Shown here one piece after another: positions 9,114 to 18,438 of a stretch of DNA of 64,000 nt. Source of the stretch: Pseudobutyrivibrio ruminis DSM 9787. Its GTDB lineage: Bacteria > Bacillota > Clostridia > Lachnospirales > Lachnospiraceae. The notes under the pieces are model-generated. The model was not told where the DNA came from. It saw only the letters and a list, made by a program, of their open reading frames with translations, and made no database searches. The stretch is taken from the NCBI RefSeq assembly GCF_900218035.1, contig NZ_OBMR01000011.1, positions 62,001 to 126,000 on the forward strand, given 5' to 3'. The position numbers and the translations under genes are program-made. Numbering within the stretch: position 1 is the first letter of the stretch; each line of letters begins with the position of its first letter.

Positions 9114-9890
9114 TTATTTATTTTTCTTGATTTCGTTAAGCTCGTCAAATACTACGTCGTTGAGAACCTTGATGTATGTACCCTTCATACCAGATGAACG
9201 AGATTCAATTACACCAGCTGACTCAAACTTACGAAGAGCATTTACGATAACTGATCTTGTAATACCAACTCTATCAGCAATCTTTGAAGCAACAAGAACG
9301 CCTTCGTTTCCATCAAGCTCATCAAAGATATGGATAATAGCTTCAAGCTCTGAGTATGAAAGTGTAGAAATAGCACTCTTAACAACCTGGAGCTTTCTGT
9401 TCTCTTCTGCAGACTCTTCATTAACTGAACGCATCATCTCAAGTCCTACTACTGTTGTACCGTACTCTGTAAGGATGATGTCATCGATATCGTACTGCTT
9501 ATCGAATCTGTATACAAAAAGTGTTCCAAGTCTTTCACCAGCAATATCAATTGGTGCGATGATTGCTGAGTACATATCAATATCAGACTTTTCAAAACCT
9601 AATGTCTTTAAGTTAACATTTTCCTTTGTTGAAAGAATTGAAAGTAATCTCTCGTTTAAAAGTGGATCAATAAATCCGCCAACCTCGTCAACGATTAACT
9701 CACCGATTTCTGTTGTGTTTGGTAAGTGTGAAAGTCCAAGGACCTTACCCTTCTTAGAAATAACAAGTACTGAAGAATCCAAAATCTCTGTAAGTACAGA
9801 GCAAATGTCGTTGAAAACAACCTTTGATGAATTATTATTGTGAAGAAGTTTTCCAATCTTTCTTGTCTTGTCTAATAACTGTACGCTCAT
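9114..9890 (-). CDS. codY: GTP- and branched-chain-amino-acid-sensing repressor CodY
   Basis: CodY is the global nutritional regulator of low-GC Gram-positives; it senses GTP and isoleucine/leucine/valine and binds AATTTTCWGAAAATT-type boxes. The 258-residue length is typical. The N-terminal GAF ligand domain covers about 1-155, and the C-terminal winged helix-turn-helix (about 200-240) contains the conserved ASKIADRVGITRSVIVNALR recognition region. AGGAGG precedes the ATG. It has its own promoter and a probable CodY box upstream, and lies upstream of flgB as in B. subtilis. Confidence 0.97.
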   Translation of the reverse strand: MSVQLLDKTRKIGKLLHNNNSSKVVFNDICSVLTEILDSSVLVISKKGKVLGLSHLPNTTEIGELIVDEVGGFIDPLLNERLLSILSTKENVNLKTLGFEKSDIDMYSAIIAPIDIAGERLGTLFVYRFDKQYDIDDIILTEYGTTVVGLEMMRSVNEESAEENRKLQVVKSAISTLSYSELEAIIHIFDELDGNEGVLVASKIADRVGITRSVIVNALRKFESAGVIESRSSGMKGTYIKVLNDVVFDELNEIKKNK

Positions 9891-9977
9891 TTAAAATGTA
9901 TTCCTCCTGAATCTAAACACTGTATTGTGCCAAATCAATCTAACTGTCGTCCCCGAACTAATGTGAAATTTGTACCA

Positions 9978-10006
9978 ATTATAGCACCGATTAGAACAAA
10001 TCGCAA
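9978..10006 (-). promoter_or_regulatory. Predicted codY promoter
   Basis: Minus-strand TTGCGA (10006-10001) and TATAAT (9983-9978) with exactly 17 bases between. It is placed about 90 bases before the codY start, giving a 5' untranslated region of about 80 bases. Confidence 0.6.
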
Positions 10007-10007
10007 T

Positions 10008-10022
10008 AAATATCAGAAAATT
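10008..10022 (-). promoter_or_regulatory. Candidate CodY box (autoregulation)
   Basis: The minus strand reads AATTTTCTGATATTT, 13 of 15 matches to the CodY consensus AATTTTCWGAAAATT. It ends two bases upstream of the -35 hexamer of the predicted codY promoter, between topA and codY. CodY binding next to its own promoter is known in other Firmicutes; here it is a prediction. Confidence 0.5.
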
Positions 10023-10027
10023 TACTA

Positions 10028-12100
10028 CTATTTATTCTGATTTTCTACAAATCTGCAATCATCATTTGCACAAACAAGTTTATTACCCTTTTCCACCATA
10101 TAAGTTCCACACTTTGGACACTTCTCAGTGGTTGGCTTTGACCAGCTAATAAAGTCACACTCGGGATGATTTGCACATCCGAAGAATTTTCTTCCCTTTT
10201 GAGACTTTCTAATAACTACATCGCCGCCGCACTTAGGGCATGGCACTCCTATCTTTTCAAGGAATGGTTTTGTATTTCTACATTCTGGAAATCCTGGACA
10301 AGCTAAGAATTTTCCATGAGGCCCAAACTTAATTACCATGTTTCTTCCGCACTCTTCGCAGATAACATCAGTAACTTCATCATGAATCTCAACTTTTGCA
10401 AGTTCCTCTTCTGCCACTTCAACTGCCTTTTCAAGGTCTGGGTAGAAGTTTCTTACAACTGATTTCCATTCAACTGTTCCCTCTTCAACACCGTCAAGCA
10501 GCAATTCCAAGTTTGCAGTAAATTTATCATCAACAATTATAGGGAATGAAGCCTCCATAATTGAATTGACTACTTCGCCAAGCTCTGTAACAAAAAGGTT
10601 TTTAGCCTCTTTGGTAATATAATGACGTTTTAAAAGAGTTGTAATGGTAGGTGAATAGGTAGATGGTCTACCAATTCCTAGCTCTTCCAATGTCTTTACA
10701 AGAGATGCTTCTGTAAAATGAGGCGCTGGCTGTGTAAAATGCTGCTTTTCCTCAAAAGAATTAAATCCAAGCTTTGTATCTTCTGTAAGCTTTGATAATG
10801 GATGAGTCTTTGACTCTGCCTCATCATCTGCTGAAACATAAATCATCATAAATCCATCAAACTTAATTGAAGAATCAGATGCTGTAAATACATGATTCTT
10901 TGCTTGAACATTTAATGAAACTGTATCATAAACAGCATTAGCCATCTGGCTTGCCACAAATCTCTTCCATACAAGCTGATACAATCTAAACTGATCTCTA
11001 GTAAGACTTTCTTTAATCTCAGATGGAATCAATTCGATATTAGCAGGACGGATTGCTTCATGAGCATCCTGAACCTTGCCATTATTTTTCTTACCTGCAT
11101 TTACAGGGGCTGATAAATATTCCTGACCGTAATTGCCAGTGATAAACTGCTCTGCTGCTGCTCTTGCTTCATCTGATACTCTTGTTGAATCAGTACGAAG
11201 ATAAGTGATAAGACCGATTGTTCCGTGCCCCTTAACGCTAACACCTTCATAAAGCTGCTGAGCAACGCTCATTGTCTTTTGAATTGAGAAATTCAAAGCC
11301 TTTGATGCCTCTTGCTGCATTGTAGATGTAGTAAAAGGTAATGGAGCTTTCTTTTCCCTTGTTCCACGCTTGATTGAAGCAATATTAAAATCAGCGCCCT
11401 TTAAATCAGACATGATTTTATCAAGACTTTCCTTGTCAGAAATATCCTTCTTGCCAGATGTATCACCATAATACTTAGCCACTATAGGCTTTTTCGCATC
11501 CTTTGCATCAAGCAATACATCAAGAGTGTAATATTCCTGTGGAATAAATTGTTCAATTTCCTTTTCTCTGTCGCAAATAATGCGAAGAGCAACAGACTGT
11601 ACACGACCTGCTGAAAGGCCACGTTTAACCTTTGCCCAAAGAAGTGGTGAAATCTTGTATCCAACCATTCTATCAAGCATACGTCTCGCCTGCTGTGCAT
11701 CAACTAAATCCATATCAATTTCTCTAGGATTCTTAAGTGAATTCTTTACAGCAGTCTTTGTAATCTCATTAAAGGTAATTCGATATACCTTTTTATCTTG
11801 TAAGTTGAGTGCGTGAGTAAGATGCCATGAAATAGCTTCTCCCTCACGGTCGGGATCAGTTGCGAGATAAATCTTATCTGCTTTCTTCACTTCTTTACGA
11901 AGTGCAGCAAGAAGCTCGCCCTTTCCACGAATTGTTATATATTTAGGTTCAAAATCATTCTCAGGGTCAAAGCCAAGCTGGCTTTTAGGCATATCACGAA
12001 CGTGGCCCTGGGATGCCATTACCTCGTAATTGCTACCTAAAAACTTTTTGATTGTATGCACCTTTGCTGGTGACTCCACAATGACTAGATTTTTTGCCAT
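10028..12100 (-). CDS. topA: DNA topoisomerase I
   Basis: Type IA topoisomerase that relaxes negative supercoils. The 690 residues show an N-terminal Toprim domain (VIVESPAK at 6-13, DPDREGE at 82-88), the catalytic tyrosine in GLITYLRTDS (Tyr about 300), the RPSTYSPTI element, and three C-terminal four-cysteine zinc-ribbon repeats (about 575-690). The gene has its own predicted promoter between dprA and topA. The dprA-topA-codY neighbourhood is the ancestral Firmicute arrangement. Confidence 0.98.
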   Translation of the reverse strand: MAKNLVIVESPAKVHTIKKFLGSNYEVMASQGHVRDMPKSQLGFDPENDFEPKYITIRGKGELLAALRKEVKKADKIYLATDPDREGEAISWHLTHALNLQDKKVYRITFNEITKTAVKNSLKNPREIDMDLVDAQQARRMLDRMVGYKISPLLWAKVKRGLSAGRVQSVALRIICDREKEIEQFIPQEYYTLDVLLDAKDAKKPIVAKYYGDTSGKKDISDKESLDKIMSDLKGADFNIASIKRGTREKKAPLPFTTSTMQQEASKALNFSIQKTMSVAQQLYEGVSVKGHGTIGLITYLRTDSTRVSDEARAAAEQFITGNYGQEYLSAPVNAGKKNNGKVQDAHEAIRPANIELIPSEIKESLTRDQFRLYQLVWKRFVASQMANAVYDTVSLNVQAKNHVFTASDSSIKFDGFMMIYVSADDEAESKTHPLSKLTEDTKLGFNSFEEKQHFTQPAPHFTEASLVKTLEELGIGRPSTYSPTITTLLKRHYITKEAKNLFVTELGEVVNSIMEASFPIIVDDKFTANLELLLDGVEEGTVEWKSVVRNFYPDLEKAVEVAEEELAKVEIHDEVTDVICEECGRNMVIKFGPHGKFLACPGFPECRNTKPFLEKIGVPCPKCGGDVVIRKSQKGRKFFGCANHPECDFISWSKPTTEKCPKCGTYMVEKGNKLVCANDDCRFVENQNK

Positions 12101-12135
12101 GTTTTTTGCTCCTATTCACAAAGAAATCGAAAATC

Positions 12136-12164
12136 ACTATACAACATTATTTTTTTCTTTTCAA
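12136..12164 (-). promoter_or_regulatory. Predicted topA promoter
   Basis: Minus-strand TTGAAA (12164-12159), a 17-base spacer and TATAGT (12141-12136), 35 bases upstream of the topA ATG in the dprA-topA gap. Confidence 0.55.
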
Positions 12165-12224
12165 GGAAAATTTTACCTATTGACAAAACAATTTAATAAT
12201 TTTCATATAAAATCCATCAACAAA

Positions 12225-13322
12225 TCACGCTGTTTTTACGTAATTATTTTTGAACACTTCTGAAAGCAATTCAAGCCTTTCTAAAGACAGCACAACAGAC
12301 AATAAATCGAGATAATCCATGCCGCTTTCCTCTATAACTGTGGAAATGCTTTTTGGATAATCATCAAACAATTTATATACTCTTTTCTGCTCCTCCGAAA
12401 GAATAATTTTAGGCTTCTTTTCGGTGTTTATTGTCTTCGGATTTAGTCCATAAAAATTTGTTATATCAGCTATAAACTGATCTGTGTCGTATATGATTCC
12501 TGCCCCTTGGGCAATAAGTTTGTTGGTCCCAGCACTCAATGAATCCCCTATTCTTCCAGGAGTAACAAAAATATCTTTGCCTTGCTCTAATGCAAAATCT
12601 GCCGTAATTAAAGAACCGGATTTCTCTCTCGCCTCAATTACAACAACAATATCTGAAAGAGCTGAAACTATCCTATTTCGTCTAGGAAAATTCATTGCTA
12701 CCGGGCTTGTTCCCATCTGATATTCAGAAATAATTGCTCCACCAGATGAAACAATCTCTTCATATAATAATCTATTAGCAGTAGGATAAATTACATCACA
12801 GCCACTTCCTAAAACTGCTATAGTTTTACCCCCTGCATCTATACATCCTTTATGGCCATAAGCATCAATTCCTCTGGCCATTCCACTTATAACAGTGTAT
12901 CCATTTTGTCCAAGCTTCTCTCCAATTTGGAGAGCAAGTCTTTTGCCGTAAGCGCTACATTGCCTAGCCCCTACAATGGAAATCGCCCTTTCAAAAGAAG
13001 GCATTTTTCCAACATAATAAAGGCCATATGGCTTGTCATAGATGTTTCTTAGCTTATCTGGATATGTCACATCCTCCATCGTTACAAAAAAAAAAGGTGA
13101 ATGCGAAAACTCCTCATACTCTTTGGATAAGTCAAACTTTGCTCGATTGTTTATAAAAACATCGGCTGTTTTATTATCCACGAGCCCTGAATCCACCAAA
13201 TCCTTTTTCGTTGCAAAATAGATATTATAACTATCGTAGAAATAATCAATAAGTTTATGCTTCTTTGAATATGTTATATCTTCGTTTCGCATAAACCAAT
13301 ACTGGTAAAGGTGTTTATCCAT
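12225..13322 (-). CDS. dprA: DNA processing protein DprA (Smf)
   Basis: DprA loads RecA on incoming single-stranded DNA during natural transformation. The 365-residue protein has the Rossmann-like core with GARQCSAYGKRLA, SGMARGIDAYGHKG, the GSG turn in AVLGSGCDVIYP and the FPRRNRIVSALSD motif (about 135-235), and a C-terminal winged-helix-like domain (about 300-365). Its ATG overlaps the comM stop by one base (TGATG), so the two are translationally coupled. Confidence 0.95.
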   Translation of the reverse strand: MDKHLYQYWFMRNEDITYSKKHKLIDYFYDSYNIYFATKKDLVDSGLVDNKTADVFINNRAKFDLSKEYEEFSHSPFFFVTMEDVTYPDKLRNIYDKPYGLYYVGKMPSFERAISIVGARQCSAYGKRLALQIGEKLGQNGYTVISGMARGIDAYGHKGCIDAGGKTIAVLGSGCDVIYPTANRLLYEEIVSSGGAIISEYQMGTSPVAMNFPRRNRIVSALSDIVVVIEAREKSGSLITADFALEQGKDIFVTPGRIGDSLSAGTNKLIAQGAGIIYDTDQFIADITNFYGLNPKTINTEKKPKIILSEEQKRVYKLFDDYPKSISTVIEESGMDYLDLLSVVLSLERLELLSEVFKNNYVKTA

Positions 13323-14857
13323 CAGATTCCCTCCTCCCAGTAATGCTTATCTAGCCCTCGATAGCAGATAGCCTCTTGAAGATGTAAAAGACTAATGTCC
13401 TCGCAGCCATCCATATCCGCTATAGTTCTAGCCACTCTCAGTACCTTGTGATAGGTTCTGGCTGTAAGGGAGTACTTTTCATACATCTCTTCCATATATT
13501 TAGCTTCTTCAGCCTTCAGTGGACAAAACATATCTATATGGCTACTAGGAATCTGACTGTTAAACTTAAAGTCATAATTCTTGTATCGATTACGTTGAAT
13601 TTCGTGAACACGCTCAACTCTGAGTCTTATATCAGCAGATGATTCGTTTTTCTGACGTAAGGCAATCTGTGCAAAATTCAAAGTAGGCGCTTCTACACAA
13701 ATATCTATTCTATCAAGTAGCGGTTGAGATATCTTGGCCAAATATCTTTGAATTGACATCCTACTACAATGACATCTATTCAAATCCGGATAATATCCGC
13801 AAGAACAAGGATTCATTGCAGCCACCATTACAAAATCTGCCGGGAAGGTAAAGCTTCCTGATGCCCTAGAAATATTGACCTTTTTATCCTCAAGGGGCTG
13901 TCTAAGCATTTCTATGGTGGACTTTGTAAACTCAGTAAGCTCATCTAAAAACAGCACACCTCCATGGGCCAAGGATATTTCCCCTGGTTTTGGATTCTGT
14001 CCACCGCCAACCAATCCTTGAGGGGACACGGTATGATGAGGGCTTCTAAAAGGTCTTTTCTTCATGAGACCGCCTCTCTCATCAAACATTCCGCAAACCG
14101 AATATATCTTTGATAATTCTAACTGCTCATCTGAATCCATAGCAGGTAATATAGAAGGAATACATTTCGCTATCATAGATTTCCCTGCTCCTGGCGGTCC
14201 AACCATAAGCATATTATGCATGCCTGAAATAGCTACCTCGCAAGCTCTTCTTAAGGCCTGCTGTCCATTTATCATGGAAAAATCGTACTCCATGTCTTCC
14301 TGAGATGTTTCTTCTATTTCAAGTGCTTCTTCTTTAACTTCGAATACGCCTTCATTTAGTAGCTCGATTACCTCTGAAATCTGGCTTACGCCAATTGTTG
14401 TCAAATCGTTTACCAACCTAGCTTCTACTAAGTTATCTTTAGGAACAATCATTATCTGCAAATTATTCCTTCTGGCCTCCATAGCCATGGATAATACACC
14501 ATTTACAGGCTGAATTTTGCCATCTAAGCCTATTTCACCACACAGACATATAGATGGAAGCTTCTCGCAATTAATTATTCCAATAGCAGATAAAATAGCC
14601 ACAGCAATAGGCAAATCAAAGCCTGCTCCTGTTTTTCTAATACTTGCTGGTGATAAATTGACCGTGATTCGCTTTATAGGAAGTGCATAGCCTGCATTCT
14701 TTAATGCGGCTCTCACCCTTTCCTTCGCTTCCTTCACTTCTGATGAAAGATAACCCACCATCTCAAAAATGGGCATACCTTCAGATATATCTGCTTCCAC
14801 AGATATAAGTTTAGAATCAATACCGAAAATAGTAGCGGTATTTACAATACTATACAA
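13322..14857 (-). CDS. comM: YifB/ComM family Mg-chelatase-like AAA+ ATPase
   Basis: ComM-type proteins are hexameric helicases that promote branch migration during natural transformation; in non-competent bacteria the homologue is called YifB. The 511 residues show an N-terminal ChlI/Lon-protease-like domain (about 1-165, with LSPASIRKTGAGFDLPIA), then AAA+ with Walker A VGPPGAGKS near residue 218 and Walker B VLFLDELTEF, and the C-terminal Mg-chelatase domain. The start is a TTG at 14857 preceded by AGAGGAG at proper distance. It heads the comM-dprA pair. Confidence 0.92.
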   Translation of the reverse strand: MYSIVNTATIFGIDSKLISVEADISEGMPIFEMVGYLSSEVKEAKERVRAALKNAGYALPIKRITVNLSPASIRKTGAGFDLPIAVAILSAIGIINCEKLPSICLCGEIGLDGKIQPVNGVLSMAMEARRNNLQIMIVPKDNLVEARLVNDLTTIGVSQISEVIELLNEGVFEVKEEALEIEETSQEDMEYDFSMINGQQALRRACEVAISGMHNMLMVGPPGAGKSMIAKCIPSILPAMDSDEQLELSKIYSVCGMFDERGGLMKKRPFRSPHHTVSPQGLVGGGQNPKPGEISLAHGGVLFLDELTEFTKSTIEMLRQPLEDKKVNISRASGSFTFPADFVMVAAMNPCSCGYYPDLNRCHCSRMSIQRYLAKISQPLLDRIDICVEAPTLNFAQIALRQKNESSADIRLRVERVHEIQRNRYKNYDFKFNSQIPSSHIDMFCPLKAEEAKYMEEMYEKYSLTARTYHKVLRVARTIADMDGCEDISLLHLQEAICYRGLDKHYWEEGI

Positions 14858-14886
14858 TTAAACTCCTCTGGAATTAAAATTGAAAA

Positions 14887-14925
14887 TAGAAAAAGACAGG
14901 AGCTATCATAGCACACTCCTGTCTT
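14887..14925 (-). terminator. Terminator after trpS
   Basis: On the minus strand a perfect 10-bp stem (14893-14902 with 14916-14925) and a 13-base loop are followed by TTTTTC, 17 bases after the trpS stop. It insulates trpS from comM. Confidence 0.85.
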
Positions 14926-14941
14926 AAAAACAATATCATTA

Positions 14942-15949
14942 TTATCTAATCATCTCTGTTAAACCAAGCTTCTTGTGAACCTTGCGAAGAGTTTTATTTG
15001 CAAAATAAGATGCCTTTTCAGCGTTCTCCTTTATGCAACCGTCGATATATGCCTTATCCTTCTCAAGCTCTGCACAACGAACATGGAATGGTTCAAGCAT
15101 ATCCGCTACTGCTTCACCAACAGCAAGCTTAAAATCACCATATCCTTTGCCCTCAAACTCCTTGGCAACTTCATCCATAGACTTGCCAGTAACAACGCCG
15201 TAGATTTCCATAAGATTTGATACACCTGGCTTATTTTCAACATCATATCTTACTTCAGCATCTGAATCTGTAACTGCCTTCTTAAACTTACGGATAATAG
15301 TATCCTTGTCATCAATAAGATAGATTGTAGCATTAACATTCTCGTCTGACTTAGACATTTTCTTTGTTGGCTCAGCAAGAGACATAATTCTTGCACCTGC
15401 CTTAGGGAAATATCCCTCAGGAATAGTAAATACATCACCATAGATGTTGTTGAAGCGCTCTGCCACGTCTCTACAGATTTCCAAATGCTGCTTCTGATCT
15501 GCCCCGATTGGAACTAAATCAGCCTGATATAAAAGAATATCTGCAGCCATTAATGCAGGATATGTAAATAGACCAGCGTTGATATTATCTGCATGCTTTG
15601 CAGACTTATCCTTGAACTGAGTCATACGGTTGAGCTCGCCCATGTATGTGTAGCAATCAAGAATCCAACCTAACTGAGCATGTGCTGGCACATGTGACTG
15701 AAAATAAATACAGTTTTTCTGAGGATCAAGTCCTGCAGCCACATACTGTGTATAGATTCTTCTTGCATTTTGTCTAAATTCTGTAGGATTCTGTCTAACT
15801 GTAAGGGAATGCAAATCCATAACACCAAAGAAGCAATCATAATCCTCATGAAGATTTACCCAGTTCTTTAATGCTCCTATATAATTGCCAATGGTAAGCT
15901 TTCCTGTTGCCTGCATACCTGAATATAATACTTTCTTCTCTTTTTCCAT
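14942..15949 (-). CDS. trpS: Tryptophanyl-tRNA synthetase
   Basis: Class I synthetase charging tRNA-Trp. The 335-residue length is normal. The HIGH-type signature appears as TGKLTIGNYIGALKNW (about 15-30) and the KMSKS loop as KKMSKSDEN near residues 197-205. It follows the DUF5662 gene with a 15-base gap and no separate leader. No T-box was recognised upstream, so transcription probably comes from the GH13-like gene's promoter. Confidence 0.97.
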   Translation of the reverse strand: MEKEKKVLYSGMQATGKLTIGNYIGALKNWVNLHEDYDCFFGVMDLHSLTVRQNPTEFRQNARRIYTQYVAAGLDPQKNCIYFQSHVPAHAQLGWILDCYTYMGELNRMTQFKDKSAKHADNINAGLFTYPALMAADILLYQADLVPIGADQKQHLEICRDVAERFNNIYGDVFTIPEGYFPKAGARIMSLAEPTKKMSKSDENVNATIYLIDDKDTIIRKFKKAVTDSDAEVRYDVENKPGVSNLMEIYGVVTGKSMDEVAKEFEGKGYGDFKLAVGEAVADMLEPFHVRCAELEKDKAYIDGCIKENAEKASYFANKTLRKVHKKLGLTEMIR

Positions 15950-15964
15950 AATGTTATCTCCAAA

Positions 15965-16501
15965 TTACTTTTTATTCTTTAGTATATTTTTACGAATGTA
16001 TTCGTTTGTCGCACTCTCACCGTGTTCAGCAAGATATGTAAGCATATCTTCCAATAAAGCCGCTGTTTTAGGATGCATCATGTATCGGCCCTTGCCCCTA
16101 TTGTAGTATTCCAAGGCACTAGCATCATTATACTTTTCCTTTTGATATGTTTTGCAGGCTGCCACTCTATCACAATACATTTCAACCACGTATTTAACAG
16201 GCATTTCCATGCCAGTCATGTGATGATGCTCATCCAAACTATAATCTATCCAATATTCAAAATGATGTTTGTTTCGACCCTTGTGATGAAGCCAGGCCAT
16301 AGAAACTCCTGTCTCTAATCTTTCAGCATTATTAGGGCTTTGTGTCCCCTGATAATACTTAGCTCCCACTCTGAATTCAACCCATGAATACTTAGATAAA
16401 TCATGTAGAAGCCCTTGCATATATAAACCTACAGCAAAGCATCCTTTTCTAACTAAACGACGATGATGGGTGATTGTTTTAAAATGCTCCCAAGCCTTCA
16501 T
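15965..16501 (-). CDS. DUF5662 family protein
   Basis: A 178-residue His-rich protein matching the DUF5662 type: LLHDLSKYSWVEF near residues 30-42, HHKGRNKHHFEYW near 92-104 and DEHHHMTGMEMP near 110-121. The HD and clustered histidines suggest a metal-dependent HD-like fold, but no activity is assigned. It starts three bases after the GH13-like gene and runs into trpS, so the three genes probably share a transcript. Family assignment is from recalled sequence patterns, not a search. Confidence 0.7.
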   Translation of the reverse strand: MKAWEHFKTITHHRRLVRKGCFAVGLYMQGLLHDLSKYSWVEFRVGAKYYQGTQSPNNAERLETGVSMAWLHHKGRNKHHFEYWIDYSLDEHHHMTGMEMPVKYVVEMYCDRVAACKTYQKEKYNDASALEYYNRGKGRYMMHPKTAALLEDMLTYLAEHGESATNEYIRKNILKNKK

Positions 16502-16504
16502 TAA

Positions 16505-18352
16505 TTACCTCTTTCCTGGCTTTACCCCAACAAGCACGCTGATGGAATTGCCTGGAACATTGATTGACTGTTGGTCATGTATAGGCTTTGGTTCAAAATC
16601 ATCAGTATATTTAGCCGTGTTAAAGCACAAACGCCATCGTTTTCCTGGAGCCAAAAGTGGAAGTGCCATATCTACAGCATCATAGTGGAAGTTATAGCAA
16701 ACAAAAACTTCCTCTTCTTCATCAACATAAGCGCCATTATAAAGGACGCCCAATGCCTTTTGCTCCTCACCGATAGACATCATCCATGGCTCAGTACCAT
16801 GAAATGACATATCTGGAAGACCTAAATGTCTGTAATCGTTCATTAAAAATGGACTTTCAACTCTAAGACATTTATGGTTCTTTCTAAACTCAATTAAGTT
16901 TTTGACAAAGCTTGTAAGTGAATCCTTACTCTTTGTCTTTGTAAAACAAGTGTATCCAACCTTATTATCCTGGCAATATGGATTGTTATTTCCAAGATGT
17001 GTAGCTGCAGCTTCATCTGCTGCCACAAACAATGGAACACTTTGAGAAAGCATCAACGCTGCAAAAGCATTTCGCATCTCTCTGAATCTATTAGCATTGA
17101 TGGTCTTGTTTGTAGTCTTTCCTTCAACTCCATAGTTGAAAGAATAATTGTTGTTAGTACCATCTCTGTTATCTTCGCCATTATCCCAGTTGTGTTTTTC
17201 ACCGTATGAATATGAATCCCACAATGAGAATCCATTAACATTCGCCATGTAATTAACAAATCCATAGGCACTGTTTTGTCTGCGCATATGATTTGCAAAC
17301 TGAACCATACTTCCGTTCATATGGTTTTCTATCTGACGAGTCACATTCATAAATGAATCGTTGTATACAAACAAATGCTTTTTGCCTTTTTCATTACAAA
17401 GGATTTCCTCTGGAATAAATTCGTAGAATATCTTTGTATCTGCTAAATAAGGCTCAGATGCAATACGCCCTATTGGAGCATTACATCCTACTATATGAAA
17501 TCCATCTATGTGGAAATACTTAACATAATATTTTAAACATTCTAAGATAAGATCATCTGATGTTTCAGCAGCAAAAGCCATCTCCATAATGACTTCAAAA
17601 CCACTGCTATGAAGATTGCTCACCATGTTGCGCAGGCCTTCGCATGCATTGGAAGCCCCACCAAAATAAGATGCCTTTGGCGCAAAATAATTAGCAATTC
17701 CGAATCCCCAATAGTTCTTCTTACCAGAGAATTCTTTTGTCTCGGTAATCATTCCCTTTGGAGATATCAGCATTTTATTATCTAAAAATAGCTCTTCAAA
17801 ATCATAGAGAGGCATAAGCTCAATACTGGTAACGCCCATGCTTTTCAGATAGGATTTTTTCGAAAGGAGCCCATTGAAATTGCCTACCTTGGATGCTGCC
17901 ATATTAAATCCAGCAGTAAATCCGCGCATATGAAGCTTATAAAGAATCATATCCGATGGTGCAACCACCACTTTTGTATCCTTCCACTTCTTCTCCACAT
18001 GAGAGATTCCAGAATATACCGCAAACTCTTTTGTCTGACGCTCTTTTATATCTCCCCATTTATCGCGGCCTACAATCGCTGTGCAATATGGATCAAGTGC
18101 AGTTTTATCATCTTCTTTTATGAGATAACAAATCTTATCAATCTCTATACCAGTAACCTCAACAGAATATACTCTTCCCACAGCAAACTCTGGTAAAAGC
18201 TCTATTTCATGTAACTGTTTTTTAGTCTTAATATCAAATAAAAGAATGGATGCTTTTTCCGTAGTAGATTTGATTGCTACTGTGAAAACAACACCATCCT
18301 TTGAACTTATCCTTGGACCATATTCTCTAAAATCGCCCCTCAATACCTTCAT
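16505..18352 (-). CDS. GH13 debranching-enzyme-like protein with degenerate active site
   Basis: A 615-residue intact frame with a GlgX/isoamylase-like layout: N-terminal CBM48-like domain (about 10-100, with DPYCTAIVGRDKWG), a barrel with YWGFGIANYFAPKASY (about 214-229), and the GlgX-like segment EKHNWDNGEDNRDG (about 385-398). The catalytic regions are altered. Region I, usually DVVYNH, reads MEMAFAAE. Region II, usually GFRFDL, reads GFHIVG, so the nucleophile Asp is replaced by Val. Region IV, usually HDG, reads VNG. The region III acid/base Glu is not evident. This points to a non-hydrolytic glycogen-binding or regulatory protein. It heads an apparent operon with DUF5662 and trpS. Confidence 0.75.
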   Translation of the reverse strand: MKVLRGDFREYGPRISSKDGVVFTVAIKSTTEKASILLFDIKTKKQLHEIELLPEFAVGRVYSVEVTGIEIDKICYLIKEDDKTALDPYCTAIVGRDKWGDIKERQTKEFAVYSGISHVEKKWKDTKVVVAPSDMILYKLHMRGFTAGFNMAASKVGNFNGLLSKKSYLKSMGVTSIELMPLYDFEELFLDNKMLISPKGMITETKEFSGKKNYWGFGIANYFAPKASYFGGASNACEGLRNMVSNLHSSGFEVIMEMAFAAETSDDLILECLKYYVKYFHIDGFHIVGCNAPIGRIASEPYLADTKIFYEFIPEEILCNEKGKKHLFVYNDSFMNVTRQIENHMNGSMVQFANHMRRQNSAYGFVNYMANVNGFSLWDSYSYGEKHNWDNGEDNRDGTNNNYSFNYGVEGKTTNKTINANRFREMRNAFAALMLSQSVPLFVAADEAAATHLGNNNPYCQDNKVGYTCFTKTKSKDSLTSFVKNLIEFRKNHKCLRVESPFLMNDYRHLGLPDMSFHGTEPWMMSIGEEQKALGVLYNGAYVDEEEEVFVCYNFHYDAVDMALPLLAPGKRWRLCFNTAKYTDDFEPKPIHDQQSINVPGNSISVLVGVKPGKR

Positions 18353-18409
18353 AACTATGCCTCGATTCCAAAAAGCTGTATATTAAACTCAATAAATAAT
18401 TAATTTTAC

Positions 18410-18438
18410 TAGACAATATTCCTGATGAATTATATCAT
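18410..18438 (+). promoter_or_regulatory. Predicted promoter of the DUF1292 gene
   Basis: TAGACA (18410-18415), 17-base spacer, TATCAT (18433-18438). It faces right and overlaps the left-facing promoter of the GH13-like gene. Confidence 0.5.
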
